Assembly: GCF_900102495.1 (NCBI RefSeq) | Contig: NZ_FMVQ01000001.1 | Coordinates: forward strand, 186,001-250,000 | Reading direction: 5' to 3' | DNA: 64,000 bases | Origin: Nitrosospira sp. Nl5 | Lineage (GTDB): Bacteria > Pseudomonadota > Gammaproteobacteria > Burkholderiales > Nitrosomonadaceae | Shown: piece by piece, positions 1 to 8,217 of the stretch | How the letters are laid out: every line of letters starts with the position of its first letter | Position numbering within the stretch: the stretch's first letter is position 1 | The notes under the pieces: model-generated | The model's input: the letters and a program-made list of their open reading frames with translations, nothing else | Databases searched by the model: none | Told to the model about the DNA's origin: nothing | Translations under genes and position numbers: made by a program

Positions 1-650
1 CGAGCGTACTGGTGGGAGATTTTCTCTACTCCCGCGCGTTCCAGATGATGGTGGAGGTGGACAACATGCGCGTCATGCGGGTATTGGCCGATGCCACCAA
101 TACCATTGCCGAAGGCGAAGTGCTGCAGTTGCTCAATTGCCGCGATCCCAACGTCGACGAGGAAAACTACCTGCGGGTGATTCGTTATAAGACTGCCAAG
201 CTGTTCGAGGCGGCGACCCGCCTGGGCGCAATCCTCGGCAATGCCACGCCGGCGGAGGAAGAAGCGATGGCCGCATATGGCATGCACCTGGGCACGGCAT
301 TTCAGTTGACCGATGACATGCTGGATTATTCCGGGGATTACCAGGAAACCGGCAAGAACCTGGGTGATGATCTCGCCGAGGGAAAACCCACCTTGCCGCT
401 GATTTATGCGATGAGAACGGGATCAAGCGAACAGGCAGCAATCATACGCAATGCCATCGAGAAGGGCGGGGAGGGCGGTTTCGGGCCGGTGCTGGAAGTG
501 ATTCAACAGACTGGAGCGCTGGATTATGCGCGGCGGCGGGCGCAAGCCGAATCCGATACGGCCTCTACGACGATTTCATCGCTGCCGGCTTCCGATTATA
601 AGGAATGCCTGCTACAACTGACCACGTTTGCGGTTGCGCGAAACTACTAG
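1..650 (+). CDS. ispB: Octaprenyl/polyprenyl diphosphate synthase, C-terminal part (partial)
   Basis: The reading frame is already open at the window edge (first full codon at base 3) and gives about 215 residues, roughly two thirds of the usual 320-residue enzyme. It contains the second aspartate-rich motif (DDMLD followed by YSGD) and the GKPTLPLI segment typical of long-chain trans-prenyl diphosphate synthases; the first DDxxD motif lies outside the window. The family extends farnesyl diphosphate with isopentenyl diphosphate to make the ubiquinone side chain in the cytoplasm. A tRNA-Pro gene follows on the same strand, an arrangement common in betaproteobacteria. The stop codon TAG falls inside the CTAG at the left end of a degraded repeat element. 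Identification is secure; the exact chain length of the product (C40 or other) is not visible. Confidence 0.93.
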   Translation, partial: SVLVGDFLYSRAFQMMVEVDNMRVMRVLADATNTIAEGEVLQLLNCRDPNVDEENYLRVIRYKTAKLFEAATRLGAILGNATPAEEEAMAAYGMHLGTAFQLTDDMLDYSGDYQETGKNLGDDLAEGKPTLPLIYAMRTGSSEQAAIIRNAIEKGGEGGFGPVLEVIQQTGALDYARRRAQAESDTASTTISSLPASDYKECLLQLTTFAVARNY

Positions 651-811
651 GAGTTGCTGGACTTAACGGGAATTGGTTGCAAAAGGTCCAGCAGATCCAT
701 GTTTGTCGGCCTTCCGGTCCAATAGAATAGCTATTGGCCTTCAAAGCTCCCCAAAAAACTGTCCTCACCAGTCACTCTTTCACTTCCATTCTTCAAGTCC
801 GGCACGCCGCC
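647..811. repeat. Degraded MITE-like element, copy 1
   Basis: This stretch aligns by eye along its length with the element at 28414-28580. Shared blocks are the GGACTTAA near the left end, the central palindrome CCAATAG-N5-CTATTGG (719-737) followed by CCTTCAAA, a CTGTCCTCA block, and TTCTTCAAGTCCG near the right end. Its terminal inverted repeats have decayed, unlike those of the other copy. The left CTAG overlaps the ispB stop codon. No ORF inside looks real. Bases 812-983, up to the tRNA, hold nothing I can identify. Confidence 0.7.
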
Positions 812-983
812 GACCGGATTTTCCGGCACGCGGATTCGGCCGGATTTGCAGTCAACAAGCACTTTCTGGCCCAAATATTGGATTTGCTCGGATACACCTT
901 CCTGCGTACAATTGCTGCCCACGCGCCTGGAGTATTCAAGCGACGTGCGATAAGCAAATATAAGTAGTTGAGTTGGTATAATT

Positions 984-1061
<78 letters not shown>

Positions 1062-1103
1062 TCGGTTTATCCCTATTGGTCTTTCGAATTTAGTGCCGCC
1101 GGT

Positions 1104-1177
1104 GAAGCAGCAACGGCAACCTCCGCTTACTTCGTCATCTGAGAAGCAGCAAAGGCAGACCTCCGCTTACTTCGTCA
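1104..1177. repeat. Two-copy tandem repeat of about 36 bp
   Basis: A unit beginning GAAGCAGCAA and ending CTTACTTCGTCAT occurs at 1104-1138 and again, slightly changed, at 1142-1177. The second copy runs directly into the first palindrome of the array that follows. It has no coding potential and probably arose by local slippage or by movement of the neighbouring palindromes. Confidence 0.7.
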
Positions 1178-1329
1178 TTCCCGCGAAAGCGGGAATCCAC
1201 GATTTCCCGAGTTGGTTCATGTGTTCTCGGAAACGATACTCTGGATTCCCGCTTTCGCGGGAATGACATTTGGATAACTGGGTCTCCATCAGACCAATTA
1301 CTTGAATTCCCACTTTCGCGGGAATGACG
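1174..1329. repeat. Palindromic intergenic repeats, three copies upstream of the GIY-YIG gene
   Basis: Three copies of a short palindrome of the form GGATTCCCGC-N-GCGGGAATGAC lie at 1174-1199 (reverse orientation), 1242-1267 and 1302-1329. Each can fold into a stem-loop through its GGGAAT/ATTCCC arms. Such GTCATTCCCGCG-type palindromes are a widespread intergenic repeat class in proteobacteria. The third copy ends about 20 bases before the GIY-YIG start codon. Confidence 0.85.
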
Positions 1330-1348
1330 ATATCTGCGATGTGTTTTG

Positions 1349-1639
1349 ATGGAACGGATTCCCGCGGTCTACATTCTTGCAAGCAAGCGTAATGGCACGT
1401 TGTATATAGGCGTGACCGGCAACCTGGTGAAGAGGGTGTGGGAGCACAAGCACGATCTGGTGGAAGGCTTTACTCGAAAATATCAGGTGCATACGCTGGT
1501 TTACTTCGAGATGCACGACGAAATGGCGGAGGCAATTCAGCGTGAGAAGCAGCTCAAGAAATGGAACCGGGCATGGAAGATTGATCTGATCGAAAAAACC
1601 AATCCTGGCTGGAGGGATTTATGGCAGGAAATTGTTTAG
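1349..1639 (+). CDS. Small single-domain GIY-YIG nuclease
   Basis: The 96-residue product is a stand-alone GIY-YIG domain of the COG2827/UPF0213 type. VYIL at residues 7-10 and LYIGVT about ten residues later make the paired GIY and YIG strands; a conserved Arg and the EH of VWEHK follow in the catalytic helix, and a C-terminal QREKQLKKW segment matches the family. There is no additional DNA-binding domain, so substrate and role are unknown. I chose ATG 1349; a TTG directly before it is also in frame. Three copies of the same palindrome lie upstream and three downstream, the nearest beginning 4 bases after the stop codon. The gene could be a domesticated nuclease, a cargo of the repeats, or the agent that moves them. 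Confidence 0.88.
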   Translation: MERIPAVYILASKRNGTLYIGVTGNLVKRVWEHKHDLVEGFTRKYQVHTLVYFEMHDEMAEAIQREKQLKKWNRAWKIDLIEKTNPGWRDLWQEIV

Positions 1640-1642
1640 TGC

Positions 1643-1773
1643 TGGATTCCCGCGTTCGCGGGAATGACCGAAAGAGGAGGTGCTGTGACGGTGACTGGAT
1701 TCTCGCGTTCGCGGGAATGACGGAAAGGGCGGGCGCTATGGCCGTGGATTCCCCTTTTTCGCGGGAATGACGG
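1643..1773. repeat. Palindromic intergenic repeats, three copies downstream of the GIY-YIG gene
   Basis: Copies lie at 1643-1668, 1696-1722 and 1744-1773, all in one orientation (GGATTC...GCGGGAATGAC). They differ from each other by a few bases and are spaced 22-27 bases apart. With the upstream set this makes six copies within 600 bp around one small gene. The spacers are not similar in sequence and the repeats vary too much for a CRISPR array. Confidence 0.85.
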
Positions 1774-1840
1774 TAAGAGGTTTTATGGGACGGGAAGGCG
1801 ACTCTGATAGCGCCATCGGACCAGTTTGGAAGGAGATGCG

Positions 1841-1969
1841 ATGGAAGATGCTTTTCAGCTCGATCCTGGCCACATGGCGTTTCCCCGCAAATTTCGCATT
1901 TCCCCTCGCGTTTATGCAGGAGCTTGCAATCAGTGGAATAGCGATCTATGTGGTGTAAACTGTGCATAA
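1841..1969 (+). CDS. Candidate small protein of 42 residues (hypothetical)
   Basis: An ATG at 1841 is preceded by a strong Shine-Dalgarno sequence AAGGAG five bases upstream. The frame runs 42 codons to TAA at 1967-1969. The product has three cysteines in its last 15 residues (ACNQ, LCGVNCA) and no clear signal peptide or membrane segment. I do not recognise it. It sits between the palindrome array and the next gene, so it could equally be chance. Only the ribosome binding site and the cysteine pattern speak for it. Confidence 0.35.
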   Translation: MEDAFQLDPGHMAFPRKFRISPRVYAGACNQWNSDLCGVNCA

Positions 1970-1999
1970 TGAATTTGATGCGGCAACGGAGACAACACG

Positions 2000-2239
2000 T
2001 TGGGTAGACTACTGTTCTTCGCCCTTATTGCCGTGCTCGTTTTCTGGGCAATACGTAGCTATCGGCACGGATTAAAAAAGCGGCAGGAAGAGGCGAAAAA
2101 AGAGACCCCGTCCATCGAAGGCGAGGACATGGTGCGCTGCACCCATTGCGGTGTGCATTTGCCGAAAAGCGAAAGCGTTCTCTCCGAAGGCAAGTTTTTT
2201 TGTAGCGACGAGCATCGCCGTTTGCACTTGCAGCAGTAG
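2000..2239 (+). CDS. Small membrane-anchored protein of the PP0621 type
   Basis: The 79-residue product starts with a membrane segment (residues 3-18) followed by a basic, charged stretch. It then has a small metal-binding-like region with two CxxC-like elements: RCTHCGVHLP at about 46-55 and FFCSDEHRR near the end. This matches the PP0621 family of conserved short proteins, which has no established function and is often beside ampD. The start is TTG 2000, chosen because CGGAGAC precedes it and no in-frame ATG is available. The stop codon is one base before the ampD start, indicating an operon and probable translational coupling. Confidence 0.8.
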   Translation: MGRLLFFALIAVLVFWAIRSYRHGLKKRQEEAKKETPSIEGEDMVRCTHCGVHLPKSESVLSEGKFFCSDEHRRLHLQQ

Positions 2240-2240
2240 A

Positions 2241-2801
2241 TTGATTCCTTCCCCGATACAAATTGACGAGACAGGTTGCCTGGACAACGTACGCTTTATT
2301 TCTTCACCTAATAGCGACGATCGTCCAGTTGGTTGCGCCATAAATTTGCTGGTGATCCACAACATCAGTCTGCCACCGGACGAGTTTGGCGGAGAGGGTG
2401 TGGTCGAGTTGTTTACCAATAAGCTTGACCCCGGAGCGCATCCCTACTATCAAACTCTGCATGGCCTCAAGGTTTCCGCGCATTTTTTTATTCGTCGAAA
2501 CGGTGAGATCATCCAGTTTGTTCCTTGCGGAAAACGTGCGTGGCATGCGGGTGAGTCCTGCTGGCGGGGTCGAACGCGCTGTAATGATTTCTCGATCGGC
2601 GTGGAACTTGAGGGCAGTGACGCCACCCCTTTTACCGGCATGCAATACGCCACGCTGATAGCGCTCACCCAGGCGCTGCAAGCGGCCTATCCCATTACCG
2701 ATATTGCCGGGCATTCCGATATTTCAGCGGGCCGCAAGACCGATCCCGGCCCTTGTTTTGACTGGGAGCGTTACCGTGCCGCGCTCAGTGCTGCCAGTTG
2801 A
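2241..2801 (+). CDS. ampD: 1,6-anhydro-N-acetylmuramyl-L-alanine amidase AmpD
   Basis: AmpD cleaves the amide bond between anhydro-N-acetylmuramic acid and the stem peptide during cytoplasmic peptidoglycan recycling. The 186-residue product matches the usual length. The zinc ligands are visible as H40 (IHNISLPP), H158 (AGHSD) and D168 (KTDPGPCFDW), with the conserved VELEG and FGG segments between. No ATG occurs near the expected N-terminus. TTG 2241 gives the family-typical start and lies immediately after the stop of the upstream gene, so translation is probably coupled to it. NagZ, which acts on the same recycling pathway, is encoded near the other end of the window. Confidence 0.93.
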   Translation: MIPSPIQIDETGCLDNVRFISSPNSDDRPVGCAINLLVIHNISLPPDEFGGEGVVELFTNKLDPGAHPYYQTLHGLKVSAHFFIRRNGEIIQFVPCGKRAWHAGESCWRGRTRCNDFSIGVELEGSDATPFTGMQYATLIALTQALQAAYPITDIAGHSDISAGRKTDPGPCFDWERYRAALSAAS

Positions 2802-2859
2802 TGAGCAGTTTATACGGGATAGCGGTATCACTTCCTACCGGGTCCATTGTTGGTTTCGA

Positions 2860-2893
2860 TGGATTCCGGGTCAAGCCTGGAATGACGAATCAT
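2860..2893. repeat. Isolated imperfect palindromic repeat
   Basis: GGATTCCGGGTCAAGCCTGG followed by AATGACG forms an imperfect stem-loop and resembles the GGATTCC...GGAATGACG repeats found elsewhere in the window. It lies between the convergent ampD and ybiT genes. Confidence 0.6.
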
Positions 2894-2933
2894 AGTCATT
2901 ACCCGGTGGATAGGGTGTGTCTTTGGAAATTGC

Positions 2934-4538
2934 TTATACGACACCCTGACCTCGCAGGTAGTCTTCGTAGCTGCCCTTGAAATCGGTGATTCCATCGAAT
3001 TTCATTTCGATGATGTGAGTAGCGAGTGAGGAGACGAATTCCCGGTCATGCGAAACGAAAATCAGCGTGCCTGTGAATTTCTCCAGGGCGCCGTTAAGGG
3101 ATTCAATGGATTCCATATCGAGATGGTTGGTCGGTTCGTCCATCAGCAGTACATTGGGCTTTTGCAGGATGAGCTTTCCGAACAGCATGCGTCCCTCTTC
3201 CCCACCGGAAATGACTTTCACCGGTTTCTTCACTTCGTCCCCGGAAAACAGTAGCCTGCCGAGAACGCTGCGCACGGCCTGATCGTCGTCACTCGGACGC
3301 CGCCATTGTGTCATCCAGTCGGTCAGCGACATGTCTCCCTCAAAGTCCGCGGCGTGATCTTGCGCGAAATAACCGGGACGTGCTTTTTCCGCCCACTTTA
3401 CTTCTCCCGCATCCGGCGCCAGATCGCCGGCAAGGCAGCGCAGCAGTGTCGTCTTGCCGATACCGTTGGGGCCGATGATAGCGATTTTCTCCCCGGCTTC
3501 GACATTAACGCTGAATCTTTCCAGCACCGGCTTTTCCATCCCTGGAAAACGCTTGCCGATGCTTTGCACCGATACTGCCAGCCGATGCAGTTTGTCCCGA
3601 TCGTCCACTTCAAAACGGATATAGGGATACTGGCGGCTGGAAGGTTTCACGTCTTCCAGCTTTATTTTCTCGATCTGGCGTGCGCGACTGGTTGCCTGCC
3701 GCGCCTTGGAGGCATTGGCGGAAAAACGGCTGACAAAGGACTGCAATTCCGCAATCTGGGTTTTCTTCTTGGCGTTGTCAGCCAGCATGCGCTCACGCAC
3801 CTGGGTGGACGCGGTCATATAGTCGTCGTAATTGCCGGGGTAGATACGGATTTCACCGTAATCCAGATCCGCCATATGGGTGCAGACACTGTTCAAAAAG
3901 TGGCGGTCGTGAGAAATGATGACGATGGTGCTCTTGCTGGCGCTGATGACATCCTCCAGCCAGCGGATGGTATTGATATCCAGATTGTTGGTCGGTTCAT
4001 CCAGCAGCAGGATTTCAGGATCGGCAAACAACGCCTGCGCCAGCAGTATGCGCAGTTTGAATCCAGGCGCTATCGCGCTCATCGGCCCCCGGTGTTGCGA
4101 CAGCGGAATTCCTACTCCTTGCAGCAATTCTCCGGCGCGCGCTTCGGCGGAATAGCCATCCAGCTCGGCAAAGCGCGCCTCAAGTTCGGCCGCGTGCATA
4201 TAGTCGGCTTCGCTGGCGTCCGGATTCGCATAAATCGCGTCGCGTTCCTCTTTGACGCGCCATAGTTCATCGTGCCCCATCATTACGGTATCGATGACGG
4301 GACAATTCTCGAAGGCGAATTGATCCTGGCGCAACTTACCGACGCGCTCGCCGGCATCGACACTGACATTCCCGCCAGTGGGCTCCAGGTCGCCGCCGAG
4401 GATTTTCATGAAGGTGGACTTGCCGGACCCGTTGGCCCCGATGAGCCCGTAGCGATTGCCGTCGCCAAATTTTACGGAGACGTTTTCGAACAGGGGCTTT
4501 GCCCCGAATTGCATAGTGATATTAGCGGTGGTTATCAA
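2934..4538 (-). CDS. ybiT: ABC-F family ATPase, YbiT type
   Basis: The 534-residue protein has two ABC ATPase domains in tandem and no membrane segments, the layout of ABC-F proteins that act at the ribosome rather than in transport. Walker A motifs are GANGSGKST (about residues 34-42) and GPNGIGKTT (about 353-361). Both Walker B motifs read LLxDEPTN, and the second signature is SGGEEGR. The linker between the domains contains the ADNAKKK and [19 protein letters not shown] stretches characteristic of YbiT, which is about 530 residues in E. coli. ABC-F members bind the E site and modulate translation; the precise role of YbiT is not settled. It is a single gene, convergent with ampD and divergent from accA. 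Confidence 0.93.
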   Translation of the reverse strand: MITTANITMQFGAKPLFENVSVKFGDGNRYGLIGANGSGKSTFMKILGGDLEPTGGNVSVDAGERVGKLRQDQFAFENCPVIDTVMMGHDELWRVKEERDAIYANPDASEADYMHAAELEARFAELDGYSAEARAGELLQGVGIPLSQHRGPMSAIAPGFKLRILLAQALFADPEILLLDEPTNNLDINTIRWLEDVISASKSTIVIISHDRHFLNSVCTHMADLDYGEIRIYPGNYDDYMTASTQVRERMLADNAKKKTQIAELQSFVSRFSANASKARQATSRARQIEKIKLEDVKPSSRQYPYIRFEVDDRDKLHRLAVSVQSIGKRFPGMEKPVLERFSVNVEAGEKIAIIGPNGIGKTTLLRCLAGDLAPDAGEVKWAEKARPGYFAQDHAADFEGDMSLTDWMTQWRRPSDDDQAVRSVLGRLLFSGDEVKKPVKVISGGEEGRMLFGKLILQKPNVLLMDEPTNHLDMESIESLNGALEKFTGTLIFVSHDREFVSSLATHIIEMKFDGITDFKGSYEDYLRGQGVV

Positions 4539-4835
4539 AGATTGTTTCCTGAAAAGAAGGCTGCAAAAAACCTGCTATTTTAACTGTTTTCTCAATGAAT
4601 TCCGAACATCGTTTTGGCTGCTGTTGGATCTTCCGGTTGAAGCAAATTAAAAGGCTGGTCCTTGCTCGCGTGACGTCTGCAATACATTGGGTTTGCTCCA
4701 TGCCGCCTTTTCGGCGGCGGATTGAGATCCATCAGGAAAGGTACTGAACCATCTTTTTTTGCTCCTGAAACGGAGTGCTCTTTTGCCTTGGCGATCCTGT
4801 ATCATTGCGGTTTCAAAATTACGCCCGGATTTAGG

Positions 4836-5804
4836 ATGAAAATCACCTTCCTGGATTTCGAGCAGCCCATCGCCGAGCTTGAAGCAAAAATCGAGGAGCT
4901 GCGTTTTGCCCAGGACGACTCGGCGGTGGATATCTCAGCGGAAATCCTCCGCCTGCAGAAAAAAAGCCATTCGCTGACGAACAGCATCTATGCGAAGCTT
5001 ACGCCGTGGCAGATTTCGCAGGTTGCGCGGCATCCGCAACGCCCTTACACGCTCGATTATATCCAGCATCTATTCACCGATTTCGAAGAGCTTCACGGCG
5101 ACCGGAGCTTTGCCGACGATCATGCGATCATTGGCGGGCTGGCGAGATTTGTTGGTCAGACGGTAATGGTCATCGGTCACCAGAAGGGGCGTGACACCAA
5201 GGAAAAAATTCATCGTAATTTCGGCATGCCCAGGCCCGAAGGCTACCGCAAAGCGCTTCGTTTGATGCGCTTGGCGGAAAAATTCTCCGTGCCGGTATTC
5301 ACCTTCGTCGATACTCCAGGCGCTTACCCGGGGATCGGTGCCGAAGAGCGCGGCCAGTCAGAGGCCATCGGAAGAAATCTCTATGTCCTGGCGGAATTGA
5401 AAGTACCTGTGATCTGCACCATTATCGGTGAAGGCGGCTCTGGCGGAGCGCTTGCGGTGGCGGTGGGCGATGTGGTGCAGATGCTGCAATACGCAACTTA
5501 CTCCGTCATTTCTCCCGAAGGCTGTGCCTCGATTCTGTGGAAAAGCGCGGACAAGGCGCCGGAGGCCGCCGAGATCATGGGCATCACCGCGCATCGCCTC
5601 AAAACGATGGGACTGATTGACAGGATTATCAGCGAACCGGCCGGCGGGGCGCATCGCGACTATCCTGCTATCATGCAATCCGTAAAGAAAGCGTTGCAGG
5701 AATCGCTCAGGCACTTCCAGGCCCACTCGACGGAAATGTTGCTGGCAAAACGCTTCGAGCGGCTGATGGGATATGGCAAGTTCAAGGAAGTCAAACTCAA
5801 GTAG
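4836..5804 (+). CDS. accA: Acetyl-CoA carboxylase carboxyltransferase subunit alpha
   Basis: The 322-residue product is the alpha subunit of the AccA2D2 carboxyltransferase, which transfers the carboxyl group from carboxybiotin to acetyl-CoA to make malonyl-CoA for fatty acid synthesis. Family landmarks include the N-terminal coiled coil ([17 protein letters not shown]), [11 protein letters not shown], the oxyanion-hole region [16 protein letters not shown] and [13 protein letters not shown] 4836 with TTAGGA just upstream gives the standard N-terminus; in-frame extension to 4722 is not supported by the family. The 3' end overlaps tilS by 32 bases, an arrangement also known from other betaproteobacteria. 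Confidence 0.95.
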   Translation: MKITFLDFEQPIAELEAKIEELRFAQDDSAVDISAEILRLQKKSHSLTNSIYAKLTPWQISQVARHPQRPYTLDYIQHLFTDFEELHGDRSFADDHAIIGGLARFVGQTVMVIGHQKGRDTKEKIHRNFGMPRPEGYRKALRLMRLAEKFSVPVFTFVDTPGAYPGIGAEERGQSEAIGRNLYVLAELKVPVICTIIGEGGSGGALAVAVGDVVQMLQYATYSVISPEGCASILWKSADKAPEAAEIMGITAHRLKTMGLIDRIISEPAGGAHRDYPAIMQSVKKALQESLRHFQAHSTEMLLAKRFERLMGYGKFKEVKLK

Positions 5805-7161
5805 CATTTCCGGCAAGGTTGAAAACGTGCTGCGTGAACAGGTTGCGCGCGGCAATCGGCTGGTCGTGGCATTGAGTGGTGGCGTGGATTCGGTTGTGCT
5901 GCTGGATTTACTTGCCGCACTATCGGCTCAAGCGCAGTTCGCTCTCTCCGCCGTTCACGTCAACCACGGCATCAGCGCCAATGCCGGCAAGTGGAGCAAA
6001 TTCTGCCGCGATCTATGCCGGCTCAAAGGCATTCCCCTTAAAATCGTCAGGCTGAAGATCAGCCGCGAACCCGGTGTCAGCCTGGAGGCTGCCGCCCGTG
6101 ATGCACGCTATCGAATATTCGGGAAATTGAAGGGCGATTACGTGGTGCTGGCCCAGCATCTGGACGACCAGGCGGAAACCCTGCTGCTGCAACTGCTGCG
6201 TGGGGCGGGTGTGAAGGGGCTGGGAGCAATGCCGGTAATCAGGGATCCCGCGCCGGGAATCACGGACGCCACAGCGCGTAGAGTCCCACGGATATTGCGG
6301 CCCATGCTCGATGTATCCAGGCGCGAGATCGAAGATTACGCAAGGGAAAATGCATTGCCGTGGATTACCGATGAAAGCAACGATGACGTATCTTTCGACC
6401 GGAATTTCTTGCGTCACGAATTTTTCCCTCTCCTGGAGACGCGTTTTCCTTCCTATCGCACGACATTTCTGCGTGCAAGCCGGCATATGGCCGAGGCATC
6501 GGATTTGCTGGATGAATTGGCAGCAGCCGATAGCAAAAAATGTATTGTTTCGGGAAAACTTCAGATCGAAGGTTTGCGGGAGTTAAGCTTTCCTCGCGCC
6601 AGGAACGTATTGCGCTACACCCTGGCTCAGCAGGGCGCGATCCTGCCCAGCACGGCAAAGCTGGAGGAAATCCTGCGCCAGTTGTTGTCCGCCCGCCTGG
6701 GCTCGAAATTGCATATCGTTTTTGGGAATGCCGAAATTCGCTGCTTCAGGGGAACGATTCACGTCCGCAATACCAATCCATTTCCCGATATGGAATGGCG
6801 GCTGGCGTGGCACGGAGAAAAGCAACTGGTTATTGGCGATCTGGGCGGCATTCTCAAATTCACTCCCCGGAAGGGGCTGGGGATCAATCTTCAGAAGCTG
6901 ACGGAGAACCCTGTCACGATTCGTGTGCGGCAGGGGGGCGAACGTCTGCGCCTGGACTCCAGCCGTCCCCGCCGCAGTCTTAAAAACCTCCTACGGGAAG
7001 CGTCGCTCCCGCCGTGGGAGCGGGAAACGCTGCCGTTGATGTTCAGCGGCGAGCATCTCGTTTGGGTGGCCGGAATCGGAGTGGACTGTGCTTTCCAGGC
7101 GGCAGCGGGAGAGCCGGGTTTGATGGTGGAGTGGAAAACCGGAAGACGATCCGGGACGTAA
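5773..7161 (+). CDS. tilS: tRNA(Ile)-lysidine synthase TilS
   Basis: TilS attaches lysine to C34 of the CAU-anticodon tRNA-Ile, changing its codon specificity from AUG to AUA. The ATP-binding PP-loop motif SGGVDS lies near residues 35-40, followed by HVNHGIS and the [23 protein letters not shown] segment characteristic of TilS. The C-terminal RQGGERLRL...[17 protein letters not shown] segment is the TilS C-terminal domain. The 462-residue length is in range (E. coli 432). The start overlaps accA by 32 bases, so the two are probably co-transcribed and coupled. It is convergent with the lipoprotein gene downstream. Confidence 0.95.
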   Translation: MASSRKSNSSSISGKVENVLREQVARGNRLVVALSGGVDSVVLLDLLAALSAQAQFALSAVHVNHGISANAGKWSKFCRDLCRLKGIPLKIVRLKISREPGVSLEAAARDARYRIFGKLKGDYVVLAQHLDDQAETLLLQLLRGAGVKGLGAMPVIRDPAPGITDATARRVPRILRPMLDVSRREIEDYARENALPWITDESNDDVSFDRNFLRHEFFPLLETRFPSYRTTFLRASRHMAEASDLLDELAAADSKKCIVSGKLQIEGLRELSFPRARNVLRYTLAQQGAILPSTAKLEEILRQLLSARLGSKLHIVFGNAEIRCFRGTIHVRNTNPFPDMEWRLAWHGEKQLVIGDLGGILKFTPRKGLGINLQKLTENPVTIRVRQGGERLRLDSSRPRRSLKNLLREASLPPWERETLPLMFSGEHLVWVAGIGVDCAFQAAAGEPGLMVEWKTGRRSGT

Positions 7162-7197
7162 CAAACCGTACAGCGATTTTTTGCTCTCTTCCGATTA

Positions 7198-7887
7198 TTA
7201 TTTCATCGGGGGTGTTTCGCTGTTCTCCTTGCCGGTCCAGAATTTTGCCTCTTCCATTCGAATGTCCAGGGCATTAAGGGGATTGCGATGGAAGGAGCCG
7301 GTTTGTGGAGGAGCTATAAGATCTGTCGAGGTAAATGACAATAAAAAAAGAACAGTATAATCGCTGTAATAGGTGTCGGCCAGGAAGGTGGGAGTCGATC
7401 CGACTAGCCTGCCTTCCGGTATCTCGAATATGTTCATATGGAATTTTACGTACCCGACCTGATGCTGTGCTTTATAAAGCGATAATTCGGGCAGGGAAAA
7501 GGGGATCAGTACACTTTGGACCGGAGGCATGCCAAAAAAAGTCCCGGCCAACTCGGTTCCCAACGCGCCTACAATTACACTTATGCGATGCGTCGCATTC
7601 TTCTCTTCTTTCTGTACCAGGTATCCCTGTTGCCCCAACCAGCCGGTCAAAACTTGTTGCAGAAGACTTTGGTCTGGGGTCAGTCCCGAGATATCGAGTA
7701 TTATCTTTGAATCCTTGGAGATAGGCAGGGGACCATTGGGTTCGCGAGGAAGGCTTCGTATTATGGCTTCACTGATGAGTAGCTGTTCGGTAGCTGTTCT
7801 TGCAGAGTGGCTGGCTCTGTGGGTACTGGAACACCCTGTCGTCAATCCGATAACAATCGTACTCAAGACCAAAATCTTAAAAAACAT
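7198..7887 (-). CDS. Uncharacterised lipoprotein
   Basis: The 229-residue product has a lipoprotein signal peptide with lipobox LTTGC (Cys about residue 19), so it should be lipid-anchored. A TATEQLL(I)S segment directly after the anchor and a later DISGLTPDQ-type stretch are conserved in a small family of unknown function. The mature part has mixed hydrophobic strands (TFFGMPPVQSVLIPFSLPE, VLFLLSFTSTD) but no catalytic motif that I recognise. It is a single gene, convergent with tilS and divergent from radA. Whether it is sorted to the inner or outer membrane is not known; Ser at position +2 favours the outer membrane by the usual rule. Confidence 0.75.
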   Translation of the reverse strand: MFFKILVLSTIVIGLTTGCSSTHRASHSARTATEQLLISEAIIRSLPREPNGPLPISKDSKIILDISGLTPDQSLLQQVLTGWLGQQGYLVQKEEKNATHRISVIVGALGTELAGTFFGMPPVQSVLIPFSLPELSLYKAQHQVGYVKFHMNIFEIPEGRLVGSTPTFLADTYYSDYTVLFLLSFTSTDLIAPPQTGSFHRNPLNALDIRMEEAKFWTGKENSETPPMK

Positions 7888-8217
7888 CGGTTATTGTTCT
7901 ATTCATAGCTCTGACCTGGGAAATTGAGATGGGTGAAATGCAACGGAAGAACCTCAACACTAACATATCCAAAAAAGATATGCACGCCGTGGTCAAACTT
8001 GCACTCTCGAAAATAACGGCCAGTAGCGCGATTAAGCCCGTCCGCGATGTTTGGCGAACAACGTTAAAATGACAGGTCAAGGGGAGCAAAAAGCAGGGCT
8101 ATTCTGCTGAAAAGCAAATTGAGAATTTCGGCGATAAGCTTTTGCCGGGCTTCCCCCTGTTTTTTTCCAGAGCGCAGACAGGGCGTCGCATTGATATGAT
8201 AGATAGTTTTATTGAAA
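7888..8217 (+). promoter_or_regulatory. Intergenic region upstream of radA with a likely extended -10 promoter
   Basis: This 330-bp gap between two divergent genes contains no convincing ORF. TGATATGAT at about 8192-8200 fits an extended -10 element (TGnTATAAT type), about 18 bases before the radA start. I see no matching -35. The left part must also hold the promoter of the lipoprotein gene, which I could not place. Confidence 0.4.

Noticed and set aside
973-982. TATAAT-like sequence directly before tRNA-Pro as its promoter
   Set aside because: It ends only 2-3 bases before the mature tRNA, so transcription from it would start inside the tRNA.
1174-1773. CRISPR array
   Set aside because: The repeats are palindromes of unequal sequence and orientation, are interrupted by a gene, and have no cas genes nearby.
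1554-1967. Long minus-strand frame of 137 codons
   Set aside because: It runs through the palindromic repeats and into the GIY-YIG gene on the other strand; its composition is set by the repeats.
3306-4265. 319-codon plus-strand frame opposite ybiT
   Set aside because: It lies wholly antisense to a well-supported ABC-F gene and shows no family similarity; GC-rich codon bias creates such shadows.
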